Below are positions 35,439 through 44,215 of a stretch of 64,000 nt of DNA, in pieces. Every line of letters begins with the position of its first letter. The first letter of the stretch is position 1. The position numbers and the translations under genes are program-made. This stretch comes from Streptomyces griseosporeus (lineage in GTDB: Bacteria > Actinomycetota > Actinomycetes > Streptomycetales > Streptomycetaceae): assembly GCF_014656055.1 (NCBI RefSeq), contig NZ_BNBR01000005.1, forward strand, positions 434,001-498,000, given 5' to 3'. The notes below the pieces were generated by a model. That model was not told the DNA's origin. It saw nothing but the letters and a program-made list of their open reading frames with translations, and ran no database searches.

Positions 35439-37763
35439 TCAGCTGCCGCTCGGCGGGCTGACCGAGTAGTCGATGTCGGCGACGAACTCCGTGCCGTCCT
35501 CCGCGACGAACGCGACCGCGTAGTACAGGGTCGTACCCGTCGGGGCGGTGGTGTCGGTCCAGTGCCCCTGCTTGAGGGACACGGGCGCATCGGTCAGCCG
35601 GCCCCACTGGCCCGCCATGCGGTCCCAGCGGTAGACGTGATAGCCGGTCACACCCGTGGGGCGCCCGTACGGGCACCATGGCTCCACGTTCACCCCGCCG
35701 TCGCCGGGCGACGCAAGGGTGTAGCAGTCCGCCGAGAGGCCGAGGGACTTCGTCGGCCGCAGGTCGAGCTGCGTGACGGGCACGGAGGCGACGGGCACGC
35801 TCCAGTCGTCGACGTCCGGCTCGTCCTTGTACGTCAGGGAGTTGCCGTACAGGTCGGTGGCGACGACGAAGTAGGTCAGCTCCCCGCCCTCGGCCGGCTG
35901 GATGAAGGTGACCTGCGTCTTCGACGCGTCGACCTTCGCGGCGTACTGCGGCTGGCTGTCGTCCCCCTCCCGCACGTAGACCTCGTAGTACGCCAGGTCC
36001 GCGGCCGTGCTGGGCTGCCAGCCGAGCCGGACGCCGTACTCCAGCGCCTCCGCGGTCAGCCCGGCCACGGCCGGCGGCGGGGTCTCGTCGCCGGGTCGGG
36101 TGGCGGTGACCTCCTGGGAGGGCAGGGACAGACGGCCGGAGGTGTCCCGCCGCTGGATCGTGTAGTGGTACGTGCTGCCGTGCCGCCCGGAGGCGTCGGT
36201 GCAGCTGTACACGGTGTTGCCGGCGGCGTCGGCCGTGGTCGTCCGGTTGCCGCAGGTGATGGTCTCCCAGCTGCGGGAGCCGTCGGCGGAGGCCGCCGAA
36301 CGGCGCACGACGTAGTCGGCCGTGTCACCGCCCGCGGGCTCGCTCCAGGACAGCACGACGTCCGTGGCGGTGGTGCCCGCCGTGACGTGCTGCGGCGGGG
36401 TGATGGAGCGGGTGCTGCTCACGACGGCGGACTCGGAGGCGTTGCCGAGCGCGTCGAGGGCGCTGACCTTGTAGTCGTAGGCCTTGTAGTAGGCCGCGGA
36501 GGTGTCCGTGTAGGTCGTGCCGGTGATCTCGGCGAGCTGCGTGAAGGTGCTGCCGCCGCTCTCCCGCCGGTACACCCGGTACTTGACCGCGTCGGCGGAG
36601 GCCGTCCACGACAGGTTGTTGGAGTCCGTGACACCGGTCGCGGTGAGCGTCGGCGCGGCGGGCGGCGTGTAGTCCTTCGTGGGGACGGGACCCTGCTCGG
36701 CGCTGCCCCAGGACTCGTTGCCGTTCTTGTCGTAGGCGCGCACCTGGTAGTAGTACGTCTGCCCCGTCATCGGGGTCTTGTCGTCGTACTGCAGGGCGGA
36801 CGTGGTGGCCACCCGGGTCCAGGCGGTGGAGCCCTCGACCCGGCGGTAGACGCGGTACCCGGCGAGGTCGGTGTCCTTGTTGGCCGCCCACTTCAGCGTG
36901 CTGGTCCACTGGGTGAGTTCCCCGGCCCAGTAGTCGAAGTAGGTCACGACCGGCGTGCCCGGCCGGGTGCGGTCGACGGTGGTCACGGGTACGTCGGCGG
37001 TGCCGTAGGACTCGTTGCCGGCCTTGTCGAGCGCGCGGATCTCGTAGTAGTAGGCGGAGCCGGTCTGGGGCAGGGTGGTGTCGGTGTACGACGTGCCGGT
37101 GGTCGTCGTCATCCGCACCCAGGTGCTGGTGCCGGCCTGGCGCCGGTAGACCCGGTAGCCGGCGAGGTCCATCTCCTTGTTCTTCGCCCAGGTGGCCTGC
37201 GCCTTGTTCGCGACCTTGTCGTAGCTGACCGCGAGCCCGGTCGGCGCGAGCGGCTTGACCTTGTCGTAGGTCGCCGAGGTGATGGGCGTGTAGGTGAACT
37301 TGACGGCGGCGACGCCGGTCCAGTTGGCGTAGTCGACGCGGAGGGTGTGCTTCCCGGCGGGGAGGTTGAGGTTGACCGTCTTGGAGACGGTCGTGTTCGT
37401 GCCCTTCCACAGGTCGATCTTGCGGTAGCCGTCGAGGTAGACGCGCATGCCGTCCTGGCCGCGGACGGTCAACGAGAAGGGTCCGCCGGAGCCGAAGTCG
37501 CGGGTCACCGTCCAGCGGACGCTGAAGTTGTCGGCGGGGACGCCGGTGGCGGGGGAGCCGGACCAGTACTCGTCGACACCCGCGTCGCAGTCCGAGCGCT
37601 TCGGTGTGCCGGAGAGCGTGGTGTTCGCGAAGAACTGCCGGCTGTACGTGGGGGAGGCGCAGGTCGCCGCGGAGGCGGGGGTGACGGCGACCGTGGTGAT
37701 CAGGCCGCCGGCGGTGGCGAGCACGACCGATGCGGCGGTGGCCGTGCGTCTGGCTCGGTTCAT
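35439..37763 (-). CDS. Secreted PA14-fibronectin type III protein (third of three)
   Basis: A 774-residue exported protein. Signal peptide: MNRARRTATAASVVLATAGG with cleavage after ASA. Residues ~40-170 form a PA14-like lectin-type domain (FFANTTLSGTPKR, DEYWSGSPATG, VYLDGYRKIDLWKG). About six fibronectin III modules follow, recognisable by repeated AGYRVYRR, YTDTT and YYYEIRALDKAGNES segments. No catalytic domain is visible, so adhesion or polysaccharide binding is the likely role. Its first ~265 residues are nearly identical in DNA to the gene at 39761-41452. It lies 54 bases after the preceding paralogue and is probably in one operon with it. Confidence 0.88.
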   Translation of the reverse strand: MNRARRTATAASVVLATAGGLITTVAVTPASAATCASPTYSRQFFANTTLSGTPKRSDCDAGVDEYWSGSPATGVPADNFSVRWTVTRDFGSGGPFSLTVRGQDGMRVYLDGYRKIDLWKGTNTTVSKTVNLNLPAGKHTLRVDYANWTGVAAVKFTYTPITSATYDKVKPLAPTGLAVSYDKVANKAQATWAKNKEMDLAGYRVYRRQAGTSTWVRMTTTTGTSYTDTTLPQTGSAYYYEIRALDKAGNESYGTADVPVTTVDRTRPGTPVVTYFDYWAGELTQWTSTLKWAANKDTDLAGYRVYRRVEGSTAWTRVATTSALQYDDKTPMTGQTYYYQVRAYDKNGNESWGSAEQGPVPTKDYTPPAAPTLTATGVTDSNNLSWTASADAVKYRVYRRESGGSTFTQLAEITGTTYTDTSAAYYKAYDYKVSALDALGNASESAVVSSTRSITPPQHVTAGTTATDVVLSWSEPAGGDTADYVVRRSAASADGSRSWETITCGNRTTTADAAGNTVYSCTDASGRHGSTYHYTIQRRDTSGRLSLPSQEVTATRPGDETPPPAVAGLTAEALEYGVRLGWQPSTAADLAYYEVYVREGDDSQPQYAAKVDASKTQVTFIQPAEGGELTYFVVATDLYGNSLTYKDEPDVDDWSVPVASVPVTQLDLRPTKSLGLSADCYTLASPGDGGVNVEPWCPYGRPTGVTGYHVYRWDRMAGQWGRLTDAPVSLKQGHWTDTTAPTGTTLYYAVAFVAEDGTEFVADIDYSVSPPSGS
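36966..37763. repeat. Long near-identical segment, copy in third PA14-FnIII gene
   Basis: About 798 bases covering the signal peptide, PA14 and first FnIII module match 40658-41452 with only scattered changes. The match stops abruptly at the end of the first FnIII module. Confidence 0.88.
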
Positions 37764-37817
37764 GAAGTCCTTCGATGAGATGCGTCGGGATGTTCCAGTG
37801 AGGCCGGGGCGGGCGGG

Positions 37818-39764
37818 TCAGCGCTGGACCATGAAGTCCAGGGACGTGCCCTGTTCGCCCACGCGCCCGTACGCGTCCACGGCGTGCACGGTGACCATGC
37901 ACGGACCGGTGTACTGCGGGGTCCACTCGATGACGTCGGTCGTCGTCAGCCGCGTTCCGCTGCTGCCGCACGCGCCGTCGATGGTCCAGGAGTAGCCCTT
38001 GAGCAGGCGTCCCGCGTCCTCCACGGCGGGCGCGAGCCCGACCTGGACGGGGTAGCGGGTGCCGCCCGAGGACACCAGCTTGGCGCGCGGCGCGGCGGGA
38101 CCGGTCGCGGTGGCGGGCGTGAGCCGGTCCACCGTGAGCGGGCCGGAGGGCACGGACTCGGCGCCCGTACCGTCCACGGCGACCACGTAGTAGTACGCCG
38201 TGCCCTTGGGGGCGGAGGTGTCCTGGTACGACGTCGCGGACGCGTCGGCGCTGCCGGCCGGCGTCCAGGCGCCGTTGGGGTCGGTACGGCGGTAGACGCG
38301 GAAGCCGGTGACGCCGGTGCCGTCGGGCACGGTCCAGGCGAGCGTCGTGTACGCGTCGGCGGGGGTGCCCTGGAGGCCGGCCGGGGCGGGCACGGCGGAG
38401 GGCACGGGCCGGGTCACCGCGACGGTGGGGGCGGCCGGGGAGGCGTTGCCGAACCCGTCGACGGCCACCACGGTGTACGTGTACGGCACGCCCGCGTCCG
38501 CGACCGGATCCGTGTACGACGTGCCGAAGACGGGCTGCGGCCCGTCCGGGTCCTGCTGTCCGGTCGGCGCGCCCCACACCTCGTAGTGGTGGACGTCCGT
38601 GGACGACGAGGCCTGCCAGGAGAGAGCGTTGCCCGCGGTCGTCCCGAGGGCCGTGAGGCCGGTCACCGCGACGGGACCGGTCAGGTCGGGCTCACCGGCG
38701 TCGGCGACCGCGGACGGCGCGGACGTGTTGCCCGCCGCGTCACGGGCGAGGACGCGGTAGTACCAGCGCTGCCTGCCCGCGTCCGAGGACCGGTCGTCGT
38801 ACGACGGACCGGTGAGACCGGACGCCAGCACGCTGAACGGCCCGGCCGCCGCCGCGGCCCGCTCGACGCGGTAGGACGCCGCTCCCGCCACGGCCTGCCA
38901 GCGCACCTGCACGGCGCCGGGCGCGCGCAGCGCGCTGACGCCGGCCGGGGCGGCCGGTGCCGTCCGGTCGGCGGTCGTGACGTACTGGTCGGCGCTGCCC
39001 GCCGACTCGTTGCCCGCCTTGTCGACCGCGCGGACCTCGTAGGCGTACCCGGTGCCGGTCGGCGCCAGGTAGTGCGTGAACGTGGTGGTGGTCAGCAGCG
39101 GACTGACCAGGCGCCAGGTGCTCGTCCCCTGCACCCGCACGTACACCCGGTACCCGGCGAGGTCCATCTCCTTGTTCCGCGCCCAGGTCAGCTTGGCCTT
39201 GCTGGTGGCCGTGTCGTAGGCGACGGCGGCACCGGTGGGGGCCAGCGGCTTGACCTTGTCATAGGTCGCCGAGGTGATGGGGGCGTAGCCGAACTTGACG
39301 GCCGCGACGCCGGACCAGTTCACGTAGTCGACGCGGAGGGTGTGCTTCCCGGCGGGGAGGTTGAGGTTGACCGTCTTGGAGACGGTGGTGCTCGTGCCCT
39401 TCCACAGGTCGATCTTGCGGTAGCCGTCGAGGTAGACGCGCATGCCGTCCTGGCCGCGGACGGTGAGGGAGAAGGGTCCGCCGGAGCCGAAGTCGCGGGT
39501 CACGGTCCAGCGGACGCTGAAGTTGTCGGCGGGGACGCCGGTGGCGGGGGAGCCGGACCAGTACTCGTCGACACCCGCGTCGCAGTCGGTGCGCTTCGGG
39601 GTGCCGGAGAAGGTGGTGTTCGCGAAGAACTGACGGGTGTAGGTCGGGGAGGTGCACCCCGCGGCCGACGCGGGGGTGGCGGCGGTCGTCAGCAGGCCGC
39701 CTGCCGTGGCGAGGACCACGGTCGTCGCTGTGGCTATGGGCGTACGGCCGGGACGGCGGGTCAT
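37818..39764 (-). CDS. Secreted PA14-fibronectin type III protein (second of three)
   Basis: A 648-residue paralogue with signal peptide (PIATATTVVLATAGGLLTTA, ASA cleavage), the same PA14-like domain and about five FnIII modules. The first module still has the family wording (KNKEMDLAGYRVY in relatives, RNKEMDLAGYRVYVRVQG here), while later ones differ. The end module contains WTIDGACGSSGTRL and a closing DFMVQR. The ATG overlaps the stop of the upstream paralogue by four bases, so they are co-translated. No enzyme motif is seen. Confidence 0.87.
   Translation of the reverse strand: MTRRPGRTPIATATTVVLATAGGLLTTAATPASAAGCTSPTYTRQFFANTTFSGTPKRTDCDAGVDEYWSGSPATGVPADNFSVRWTVTRDFGSGGPFSLTVRGQDGMRVYLDGYRKIDLWKGTSTTVSKTVNLNLPAGKHTLRVDYVNWSGVAAVKFGYAPITSATYDKVKPLAPTGAAVAYDTATSKAKLTWARNKEMDLAGYRVYVRVQGTSTWRLVSPLLTTTTFTHYLAPTGTGYAYEVRAVDKAGNESAGSADQYVTTADRTAPAAPAGVSALRAPGAVQVRWQAVAGAASYRVERAAAAAGPFSVLASGLTGPSYDDRSSDAGRQRWYYRVLARDAAGNTSAPSAVADAGEPDLTGPVAVTGLTALGTTAGNALSWQASSSTDVHHYEVWGAPTGQQDPDGPQPVFGTSYTDPVADAGVPYTYTVVAVDGFGNASPAAPTVAVTRPVPSAVPAPAGLQGTPADAYTTLAWTVPDGTGVTGFRVYRRTDPNGAWTPAGSADASATSYQDTSAPKGTAYYYVVAVDGTGAESVPSGPLTVDRLTPATATGPAAPRAKLVSSGGTRYPVQVGLAPAVEDAGRLLKGYSWTIDGACGSSGTRLTTTDVIEWTPQYTGPCMVTVHAVDAYGRVGEQGTSLDFMVQR
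39248..39764. repeat. Long near-identical segment, copy in second PA14-FnIII gene
   Basis: About 517 bases covering the signal peptide and PA14 domain match the other two copies; the first FnIII module here is diverged, so the tract is shorter. Confidence 0.85.
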
Positions 39765-41452
39765 GCCGGATTCTCCACTTCTGTGACGGTGACGTAGGAA
39801 AACTCCTCGCCGCTCGTGAAGCGGGAGTTGCCGGCTCCGTCGACGGCGATGACGGCCCAGCGGGCGGTCTCACCCTGCGGCTCGTACAGGTCGCGGACGA
39901 ACGACAGCGTCGGCTCGTCCACCCAGGTCTGTCGGACCCAGCCCCATTTGTCGTACTGCCAAGTGCCGTCGACCAGCACGCCTCTGTAGACGTCGTAGTG
40001 GTCGACGTCCTCCTCGGCGTTGCGCTGCCAGATCAGCTCGATGTCCGTGCCGTTCATCCGGCCGCGCAGCCCGGCCACGGGCTCGGGCGCGAGCCCGGTC
40101 GCCGGGGCGGTCGCGGTGGCGGGAGCAGACGGGGCGGATTCCTGGTTCATCACGTCCACAGCGGTCACCGTGTAGCGATACGAGGTGCCGCCGTGCACGC
40201 CGGTGTCCAGGTAGGAGGTCTGCCGGGCGGGGACCTCGTGCAGGAAACGACCGTCGCAGTAGATGCGGTAGCTCGTGAGGTCCTGAGCCACGGGCACGCT
40301 GGGCGCGGACCAGGACAGGACAATGCCCTCGCCCGTGCGCGGTGCGGCGGTGAGCGCGGTCGGGGCGGACGGGGCGAAGTCTCCTCGCTCGACGTAGGCG
40401 GAGGGTGACAGCGCCGACCTGTTGCCCGCAGCATCCACGGCGGCGACCCAGTAGCTGTAGTACAGGTTCTCCTTGGCGGTGGAGTCGATCCAGGAGGTGG
40501 CCGCCACCTTTCCCACCTGTTCGACGGGATCACTCATGCCGTCGTTTTCCCAGCGGCGGTAGAGGAGGTAGTGCGCGGCGCCGGATACGGCGTTCCACGT
40601 CACGGCGACCCCCGGCTGGCCGTCACGGACCGCGACTCCCGAAGGGACGGCCGGCGCGGTGCGGTCGACGGTGGTGACGGGCACGTCGGCGGTGCCGTAG
40701 GACTCGTTGCCGGCCTTGTCGAGCGCGCGGATCTCGTAGTAGTAGGCGGAGCCGGTCCGCGGCAAGGTGGTGTCGGTGTACGACGTGCCGGTGGTCGTCG
40801 TCATCCGCACCCAGGTGCTGGTGCCGGCCTGGCGCCGGTAGACCCGGTAGCCGGCGAGGTCCATCTCCTTGTTCCGCGCCCAGGTGGCCTGCGCCTTGTT
40901 CGCGGCCTTGTCGTAGCTGACCGCGAGCCCGGTCGGCGCGAGCGGCTTGACCTTGTCGTAGGTCGCCGAGGTGATGGGCGTGTAGGCGAACTTGACGGCG
41001 GCGACGCCGGTCCAGTTGGCGTAGTCGACGCGGAGGGTGTGCTTGCCGGCGGGGAGGTTGAGGTTGGCCGTCTTGGAGACGGTCGTGTTCGTGCCCTTCC
41101 ACAGGTCGATCTTGCGGTAGCCGTCGAGGTAGACGCGCATGCCGTCCTGGCCGCGGACGGTGAGGGAGAAGGGTCCGCCGGAGCCGAAGTCGCGGGTCAC
41201 GGTCCAGCGGACGCTGAAGTTGTCGGCGGGGACGCCGGTGGCGGGGGAGCCGGACCAGTACTCGTCGACACCCGCGTCGCAGTCGGTGCGCTTGGGGGTG
41301 CCGGAGAGCGTGGTGTTCGCGAAGAACTGACGGGTGTAGGTCGGGGAGGTGCACCCCGCGGCCGACGCGGGGGTGGCGGCGGTCGTCAGCAGGCCGCCTG
41401 CCGTGGCGAGCACGACCGTCGCAGCGGTGGCCGTGCGTCTGGCTGGGATCAT
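39761..41452 (-). CDS. Secreted PA14-fibronectin type III protein (first of three)
   Basis: A 563-residue paralogue, the promoter-proximal member of the array. It has a signal peptide (PARRTATAATVVLATAGGLL, ASA cleavage), a PA14-like domain (40-170) and about four FnIII modules. DNA from the start to about 40658 is almost the same as in the gene at 35439-37763; after that the two diverge. The start codon faces the 300-base gap shared with the sugar-binding lipoprotein gene. Confidence 0.88.
   Translation of the reverse strand: MIPARRTATAATVVLATAGGLLTTAATPASAAGCTSPTYTRQFFANTTLSGTPKRTDCDAGVDEYWSGSPATGVPADNFSVRWTVTRDFGSGGPFSLTVRGQDGMRVYLDGYRKIDLWKGTNTTVSKTANLNLPAGKHTLRVDYANWTGVAAVKFAYTPITSATYDKVKPLAPTGLAVSYDKAANKAQATWARNKEMDLAGYRVYRRQAGTSTWVRMTTTTGTSYTDTTLPRTGSAYYYEIRALDKAGNESYGTADVPVTTVDRTAPAVPSGVAVRDGQPGVAVTWNAVSGAAHYLLYRRWENDGMSDPVEQVGKVAATSWIDSTAKENLYYSYWVAAVDAAGNRSALSPSAYVERGDFAPSAPTALTAAPRTGEGIVLSWSAPSVPVAQDLTSYRIYCDGRFLHEVPARQTSYLDTGVHGGTSYRYTVTAVDVMNQESAPSAPATATAPATGLAPEPVAGLRGRMNGTDIELIWQRNAEEDVDHYDVYRGVLVDGTWQYDKWGWVRQTWVDEPTLSFVRDLYEPQGETARWAVIAVDGAGNSRFTSGEEFSYVTVTEVENPA
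40658..41452. repeat. Long near-identical segment, copy in first PA14-FnIII gene
   Basis: Partner of 36966-37763, with almost the same length (795 bases) and very few differences. Confidence 0.88.
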
Positions 41453-41755
41453 TCGGTCCTCTGGTCGAATCGGGACGGCCCCGTGGCAGCCGTCGTGATC
41501 ACGACTCGTGACGTATGCAATTGGTTGTACGGATCTTTGCCTCCGCCTGAACTTCCGTTGGGTGAAGGGTCCGTAACGGGCGTTTGGAGGCGGTTTCGCG
41601 TTCTCTTCACGAACGCATCCGAGCGAAGCGGAGCGTGATGTTGTTATCTCGTTAAGTGGTGGGGCTTGACGGCGGACGGGCCCGAAGCGTTGGCTTTTCA
41701 GTCACGTGGGCGCATCACGCGCCCCGCCCGTCACGTACCTGAAGTGAGCCCCCGA
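41453..41755. other. Divergent intergenic region, PA14-FnIII operon and sugar-binding lipoprotein
   Basis: About 300 bases with two AT-richer patches (near 41510-41545 and 41640-41665) that probably carry the two promoters. I could not assign hexamers with confidence, and no gene is seen. Confidence 0.5.
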
Positions 41756-42862
41756 ATGCGCCGTACCGTCCTTTCCCTGGCCGCATCCGCCATGACCCTC
41801 GCGCTCGCCGGCTGCGGCGTGCTGAACGCGACGAGCGACGGTGCCGATGCGAGCCCGACCAAGGGCGACGACCTCACGGTCGGACTGCTGCTGCCGGAGA
41901 AGGTCAACACCCGGTACGACAAGTTCGACCACCCCATCATCAAGGCCAAGGTCGCCGAGCTCACCAACAACAAGGGCAAGGTGGAGTACGCCAACGCCGA
42001 GCAGGACGCCGACAAGCAGGCGAGCCAGCTGCAGAAGATGATCGACGACAAGGTCGACGTCATCCTGCTCGACGCGGTCGACTCGCACGCCATCGCCGAC
42101 ATGGTGAAGAAGGCCAAGGACGCGGGCATCCCGGTCATCGCCTACGACCGCCTCGCCGAGGGCCCCATCGACGGCTACGTCTCCTTCGACAACGAACTGG
42201 TCGGCGAGGTGCAGGCGCGCACCCTGCTCGACGGGATGGGCCCCGGCACCGGCCTCTCCTCCAAGATCGTGATGATGAACGGCTCGCCCACCGACCCCAA
42301 CGCCAAGCAGTTCAAGCAGGGCGCGGAGTCCGAGCTGAGCGGCAAGGTCACCATCGCCAAGTCCTACGACACCAAGGACTGGGACCCGAAGAACGCGCAG
42401 GCCAACATGGCCGAGGCGATCGCCGAGATCGGCGCCTCGAAGATCAAGGGCGTCTACTCCGCCAACGACGCCATGGCCGGCGGCATCATCAAGGCGCTGG
42501 AGGCGGCCGGGGTCACCGAACTGCCGCCCATCACCGGGCAGGACGCCGAGCTGGCCGCCGTGCAGCGGATCATCTCCGGCGAGCAGTACATGAGCGTGTA
42601 CAAGTCCTACCCCGCCGAGGCCGAGGCCGCCGCCGAGATGGCCGTCGCCAAGGTCCAGGGCCACGACATCCAGTTCGACGCCCTCGCCTCCGACAAGGTC
42701 GACAGCCCGACGGCGAAGGACATCCCGGCCCAGTTGGTGACCGTGGTCGCGCTGACGAAGACCAACATCAAGGACACCGTGCTCGCGGACGGCATCTACA
42801 AGGTGTCGGAGATCTGCACCGACGAGTACAAGGCGGAGTGCGCGGCGCTGAAGCTGAAGTAG
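41756..42862 (+). CDS. Xylose/ribose-type sugar-binding lipoprotein (orphan)
   Basis: A 368-residue periplasmic-binding-fold protein. The signal peptide MRRTVLSLAASAMTLALAGC ends in a lipobox. The fold follows the XylF/RbsB pattern: LTVGLLLPEKVNTRYDKFDH, ASQLQKMIDDKVDVILLDAV, AGIPVIAYDRLAEG, VYSANDAMAGGIIKALE and ITGQDAELAAVQRIISGEQY. It would bind a monosaccharide for an ABC importer, but no permease or ATPase gene adjoins it. It may use a shared importer or act in sensing. The ATG at 41756 is fixed by the signal peptide. A hairpin follows. Confidence 0.93.
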   Translation: MRRTVLSLAASAMTLALAGCGVLNATSDGADASPTKGDDLTVGLLLPEKVNTRYDKFDHPIIKAKVAELTNNKGKVEYANAEQDADKQASQLQKMIDDKVDVILLDAVDSHAIADMVKKAKDAGIPVIAYDRLAEGPIDGYVSFDNELVGEVQARTLLDGMGPGTGLSSKIVMMNGSPTDPNAKQFKQGAESELSGKVTIAKSYDTKDWDPKNAQANMAEAIAEIGASKIKGVYSANDAMAGGIIKALEAAGVTELPPITGQDAELAAVQRIISGEQYMSVYKSYPAEAEAAAEMAVAKVQGHDIQFDALASDKVDSPTAKDIPAQLVTVVALTKTNIKDTVLADGIYKVSEICTDEYKAECAALKLK

Positions 42863-42910
42863 AAGCAGCCGCAGCGGGGTTGACACCGGCGTCCGCGCCA
42901 GGCCGTCGGA

Positions 42911-42942
42911 CCCCGGCCGGGCGGGGGGTTGCCCGGCCGGGG
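42911..42942 (+). terminator. Terminator after sugar-binding lipoprotein gene
   Basis: CCCCGGCCGGGC at 42911-42922 pairs with GCCCGGCCGGGG at 42931-42942 around an eight-base loop. Confidence 0.8.
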
Positions 42943-43121
42943 CGTGCCGGGTGTCCGGTACCCAAGGGGGGCGGGCGTCGGCACCCGGGGGGAAGCGGTC
43001 AACACGATGCACCAGCCGTGCGCCCCGCGCCACCATCAGCTTGTTGCAACGGGACGCCCGGAGGCCGGGACATACCCGGGCGAACCGGTGGTTTCCCACG
43101 GTCACAGCCCGGGGAGGCGTG

Positions 43122-43150
43122 TTGCGGACCCCGCTCCGTCCGCGCATAGT
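43122..43150 (+). promoter_or_regulatory. Putative promoter of LuxR-type gene 1
   Basis: TTGCGG at 43122-43127 and CATAGT at 43145-43150 with 17 bases between, 40 bases before the start. A perfect palindrome GTTGCAAC at 43043-43050 lies about 70 bases upstream and may be an operator. Confidence 0.5.
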
Positions 43151-43189
43151 TGCGCTGCGGAACCAGCGGACGCGGGGGTGGGATGGGCG

Positions 43190-44215
43190 ATGGCCGGGCA
43201 CGGGACGGACGAGCATCCACACGGTGCTGACCGACTGTGCGAGGCCGGGGATCGCGTGTATTCCCGGGCCGTACGGCGGGGCCGCGTGCCGCGCCGGGAC
43301 GCCGAGCCGGTGCCGTGCCTGCTGGAGCTGGCGCTGCTGCACCCCGACCCCGACGACATGGACTTCCTGGTGCCCACCGCACCCCAGGAGGTCATGACAC
43401 GGCTGCTGCGCGGCGTCTACGACGAGGTGAGCGCGAGCCAGCGGCGGGTGGGCACGGCGGTGGCCGCCGTCGAGTGGTACGCGGGGCTGGGCCGGCAGCT
43501 GTCGGTGGCCCCGGCGGAGGGCGCGGCGATCCGCGTCCTGGACGGCCTGTCCCGGATCCAGGCGGCCATGGACGAGGCGACGCAGGCCTGCACGACGGAG
43601 GTCCTCACCGTCCAGCCGGGCGGCATCCGCCGCGAGGACGAGCTGACCGAGGGCCTGCACCGGGCGCTGGCGCTGCGCGGCCGGGGCGTCAGGATGCGGG
43701 ACCTGTACAACCACGTGGCCCGGCACGGCCAGGGCCTGCTCACCTACCTGGAGCTGATGGGCGACGCGGTGGAGGCCCGCACGCTGGACGAGGTGATCGA
43801 CCGGCTGATCCTCTTCGACCGCACCGTGGCCTTCATCCCCGCCAACACCGACCGCACGATGGCGCTGGAGCTACGGCACCCGGCGCTGATCTCCTACCTG
43901 GTGACCGTCTTCGAACGCCTGTGGCGCCAGGCGATCCCGCTGTCCGCGCCCATCCCGGACAGCGGCATCGAGGGCATCTCCCACCGCGAGCAGTCGATCG
44001 CCGCGCTCCTCGCCGAGGGCCACCAGGACGCGGTGATCGCCGAGCGCCTCGGCATCAGCGTGCGCACCTGCCGCGCCCATATCGCCCGCCTGTCGGAGAC
44101 GCTGGGCGCGGCCAGCCGTACCCAGCTCGGGGTGCGGATCGCGCAGGCGGGCCTGGACGTTCCGACGCCGTCCCGGATCAGGATTCCGGATCAAGGATCC
44201 CCGACCGCGCGATGA
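43190..44215 (+). CDS. LuxR-type HTH regulator, paralogue 1
   Basis: A 341-residue protein. The N-terminal part (CEAGDRVYSRAVRRGRVPRR, CLLELALLHPDPDD) is the family signature shared by all four paralogues. The middle has a TrmB/PLD-like sensor region (RGRGVRMRDLYNHVAR to EVIDRLILFDRTVAFIPAN). The C-terminal ~65 residues are a LuxR/GerE helix-turn-helix (GISHREQSIAALLAEGHQDAVIAERLGISVRTCRAHIARL). No receiver domain is seen. Its 3' end overlaps the convergent paralogue 2 by 38 bases. A GTG at 43178 is an alternative start. Confidence 0.87.
   Translation: MAGHGTDEHPHGADRLCEAGDRVYSRAVRRGRVPRRDAEPVPCLLELALLHPDPDDMDFLVPTAPQEVMTRLLRGVYDEVSASQRRVGTAVAAVEWYAGLGRQLSVAPAEGAAIRVLDGLSRIQAAMDEATQACTTEVLTVQPGGIRREDELTEGLHRALALRGRGVRMRDLYNHVARHGQGLLTYLELMGDAVEARTLDEVIDRLILFDRTVAFIPANTDRTMALELRHPALISYLVTVFERLWRQAIPLSAPIPDSGIEGISHREQSIAALLAEGHQDAVIAERLGISVRTCRAHIARLSETLGAASRTQLGVRIAQAGLDVPTPSRIRIPDQGSPTAR

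Noticed and set aside
35439..41452. PA14-FnIII proteins as chitinases or glycosidases
   Set aside because: No glycoside-hydrolase catalytic motif is visible in any of the three; only binding-type modules.
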